Assembly: GCA_018985225.1 (NCBI GenBank)
Contig: JADGIF010000144.1
Span: 1 to 17,563, forward strand
Source of the DNA: Amoeboradix gromovi
Taxonomy: Eukaryota > Sanchytriomycota > Sanchytriomycetes > Sanchytriales > Sanchytriaceae
DNA: 17,563 bases
Direction of reading: 5' to 3'
A program made the translations under genes and the position numbers. Positions 16,501 to 17,563 of the stretch are shown piece after piece (within the stretch, counting starts at the first letter, position 1; every line of letters begins with the position of its first letter). The notes below the pieces were generated by a model that was not told the origin of the DNA, ran no database searches, and was given only the letters and a program-made list of their open reading frames with translations.

Positions 16501-17466
16501 ATGTTGAAAACATTTTTTCCCAAACTTGTGCAAAATAGTCGGGATAGAAAGTTGTACATTGGCACTTTCAACTCGTCAAAAGTAAGCATTGTTACTGGAA
16601 AGAAATTAGATTATTCTATTTGGTCTAGTTTATTCCACTCTAACGTTTGCGGTGTGCTAAAAGTGTTTGAGGAGAATGAAGAGCATTGTGTTGTATATCC
16701 GGTTGCTGGGCGAAGTATACATGATCTAGTTAAGCTATATGGTCGATACTCAGAAGACATGTGTTGGAAAGTTTTGGAACAAATGCTGGATGTCGTTCGA
16801 TATTTGCACGACTTAAATGTCCTTCATAACAACCTGACTTCAAAAGTAGTTTATATGCAAGAAAAGCTCAACACTATTAAAATAGGGGATCTTTTGGATG
16901 CTACAATTGGAAATTACTCTAAATTAGGTAGAAACGGTAAAAATAACACCAGGAACAAGGAAATATCAAGAATTGGTATTATACTCTTTGAGATGATTTC
17001 AGGATCGATCATACGGACCCATTTGACATCTGAAGACCTCAAGGCACTGAAATGTAGCAGCTCCATGAAAAGTATGATTCTGCAACTTATCACAAGGCCA
17101 GCAACCTTTGATAACTTGAATCAAAAGATGCTGAAAGCTAATAGAACACCAAGTGTGTCCCAGGTAAAGTTGTTGAACAGTAAAGATTCTTGGACTGTCA
17201 TATTTGATTGCCTTGGTGGTAGTTTGAGCGCCGAACTTGTAAATTGCCCGGATAGAATGAAAGTTGAAATGGTTAAAGAGTATCTTTGCTCCAACTATTC
17301 TAAGTTTTCCTTGTCTTATTGCAACTTAAGAAAAATCATTACATTCCACCCCAACAAGGCCGAATTCTTAAAGCTCAACTCCAGTTTAACAGAGTTTGAC
17401 CATTCTAACTTGTCTTGGATCTTGTTAGAAGTATTGTATTACGAATCAGTGTTGTACTCTCAATAA
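16501..17466 (+). CDS. Protein kinase-fold pseudokinase
   Basis: 321 residues. The kinase fold is clear from ~45-170: HSNVCGVLKVFEENEEHCVVYP (beta4-beta5/hinge, ~46-67), EQMLDVVRYLHDLNVLHNNL (alphaE and catalytic loop, ~93-112), IKIGDLLDA (~126-134) and EISRIGIILFEMISG (alphaF, ~154-168). The catalytic HRDLKxxN is HNNLTSKV, so the catalytic Asp, Lys and Asn are all replaced. DFG is DLL. A glycine loop and beta3 lysine are not recognisable. It should therefore be inactive and act as a scaffold or allosteric partner. Residues ~200-321 are helical and unrecognised. The nearest active relatives cannot be told by eye. AATAAA (17462-17467) contains the stop codon. Being head to head with cyclin Y may be chance; no pairing is implied. 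Confidence 0.8.
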   Translation: MLKTFFPKLVQNSRDRKLYIGTFNSSKVSIVTGKKLDYSIWSSLFHSNVCGVLKVFEENEEHCVVYPVAGRSIHDLVKLYGRYSEDMCWKVLEQMLDVVRYLHDLNVLHNNLTSKVVYMQEKLNTIKIGDLLDATIGNYSKLGRNGKNNTRNKEISRIGIILFEMISGSIIRTHLTSEDLKALKCSSSMKSMILQLITRPATFDNLNQKMLKANRTPSVSQVKLLNSKDSWTVIFDCLGGSLSAELVNCPDRMKVEMVKEYLCSNYSKFSLSYCNLRKIITFHPNKAEFLKLNSSLTEFDHSNLSWILLEVLYYESVLYSQ

Positions 17467-17486
17467 AGTCTTTTTTATTTCGAACA

Positions 17487-17563
17487 TGCTCCATAAAAAC
17501 TAGCGCAACTTAAAAAACTACTCTTGGTGCTAGAACTGGTGAAATAGACCCAAATCCTATTTG
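17487..17563. repeat. 77-bp direct repeat, copy 2 (cut by window end)
   Basis: Identical to 11215-11291. It starts 20 bp after the pseudokinase stop and reaches the last base of the window. Ending exactly in a repeat is what an assembly break at a multicopy element looks like. Confidence 0.95.

Noticed and set aside
1-17563. tRNA, rRNA or CRISPR features
   Set aside because: No tRNA-like T-loop/acceptor pairs, rRNA core sequences or regularly spaced repeats were seen on either strand.

Overview
This is nuclear DNA from a eukaryote, most likely an early-diverging fungus or a close relative. The A+T-rich window carries spliced genes for Niemann-Pick C1 (NPC1), the telomere-length regulator Tel2, a FAM114-type protein, cyclin Y, a pseudokinase and a GT69/CAP59 mannosyltransferase. 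The GT69 family is typical of fungi. Decayed Fanzor (eukaryotic TnpB-like) genes, which are common in basal fungal lineages, fit that placement. I cannot name the species.

Layout. 1-1890 is a mobile-element graveyard with a long imperfect hairpin (68-156) and two Fanzor relics pointing away from each other (493-824 minus, 794-1459 plus). 1891-8691 is a compact block: TEL2 (+), a FAM114/DUF719 protein (+), then NPC1 (-), with gaps of 50 and 34 bp. 8692-13754 is sparse and degraded. It holds a short Myb/SANT-like ORF, a third Fanzor relic, an F-box/LRR gene, one copy of a 77-bp repeat, unassigned ORF fragments and the remains of a PHD-finger gene with several nonsense codons. 13755-17466 is a second compact block: GT69 mannosyltransferase (+), cyclin Y (-) and a kinase-fold pseudokinase (+). 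The window ends inside a second, identical copy of the 77-bp repeat.

The most interesting observation is a set of ultrashort spliceosomal introns. Four genes end prematurely when read straight through. Removing one GT-AG segment of 19 or 20 nt restores the conserved C terminus in NPC1, cyclin Y and GT69, and a plausible one in FAM114. All four introns end in TAG and have an adenine exactly six bases from the 3' end, inside a branch-site-like motif, so branch site and acceptor look fused into one short element. The cyclin Y case joins what would otherwise be called two separate genes.

A second signature is a very short 3' UTR signal. In five of the seven recognised genes an AATAAA hexamer overlaps the stop codon or starts within 1 nt of it, and the other two have AGTAAA within 9 nt.

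The genes do not form one pathway. NPC1 moves sterol out of lysosome/vacuole-type compartments, Tel2 is a chaperone adaptor for PIKK kinases, cyclin Y is expected to recruit a CDK to membranes, and the GT69 enzyme acts in glycan synthesis in the secretory pathway.
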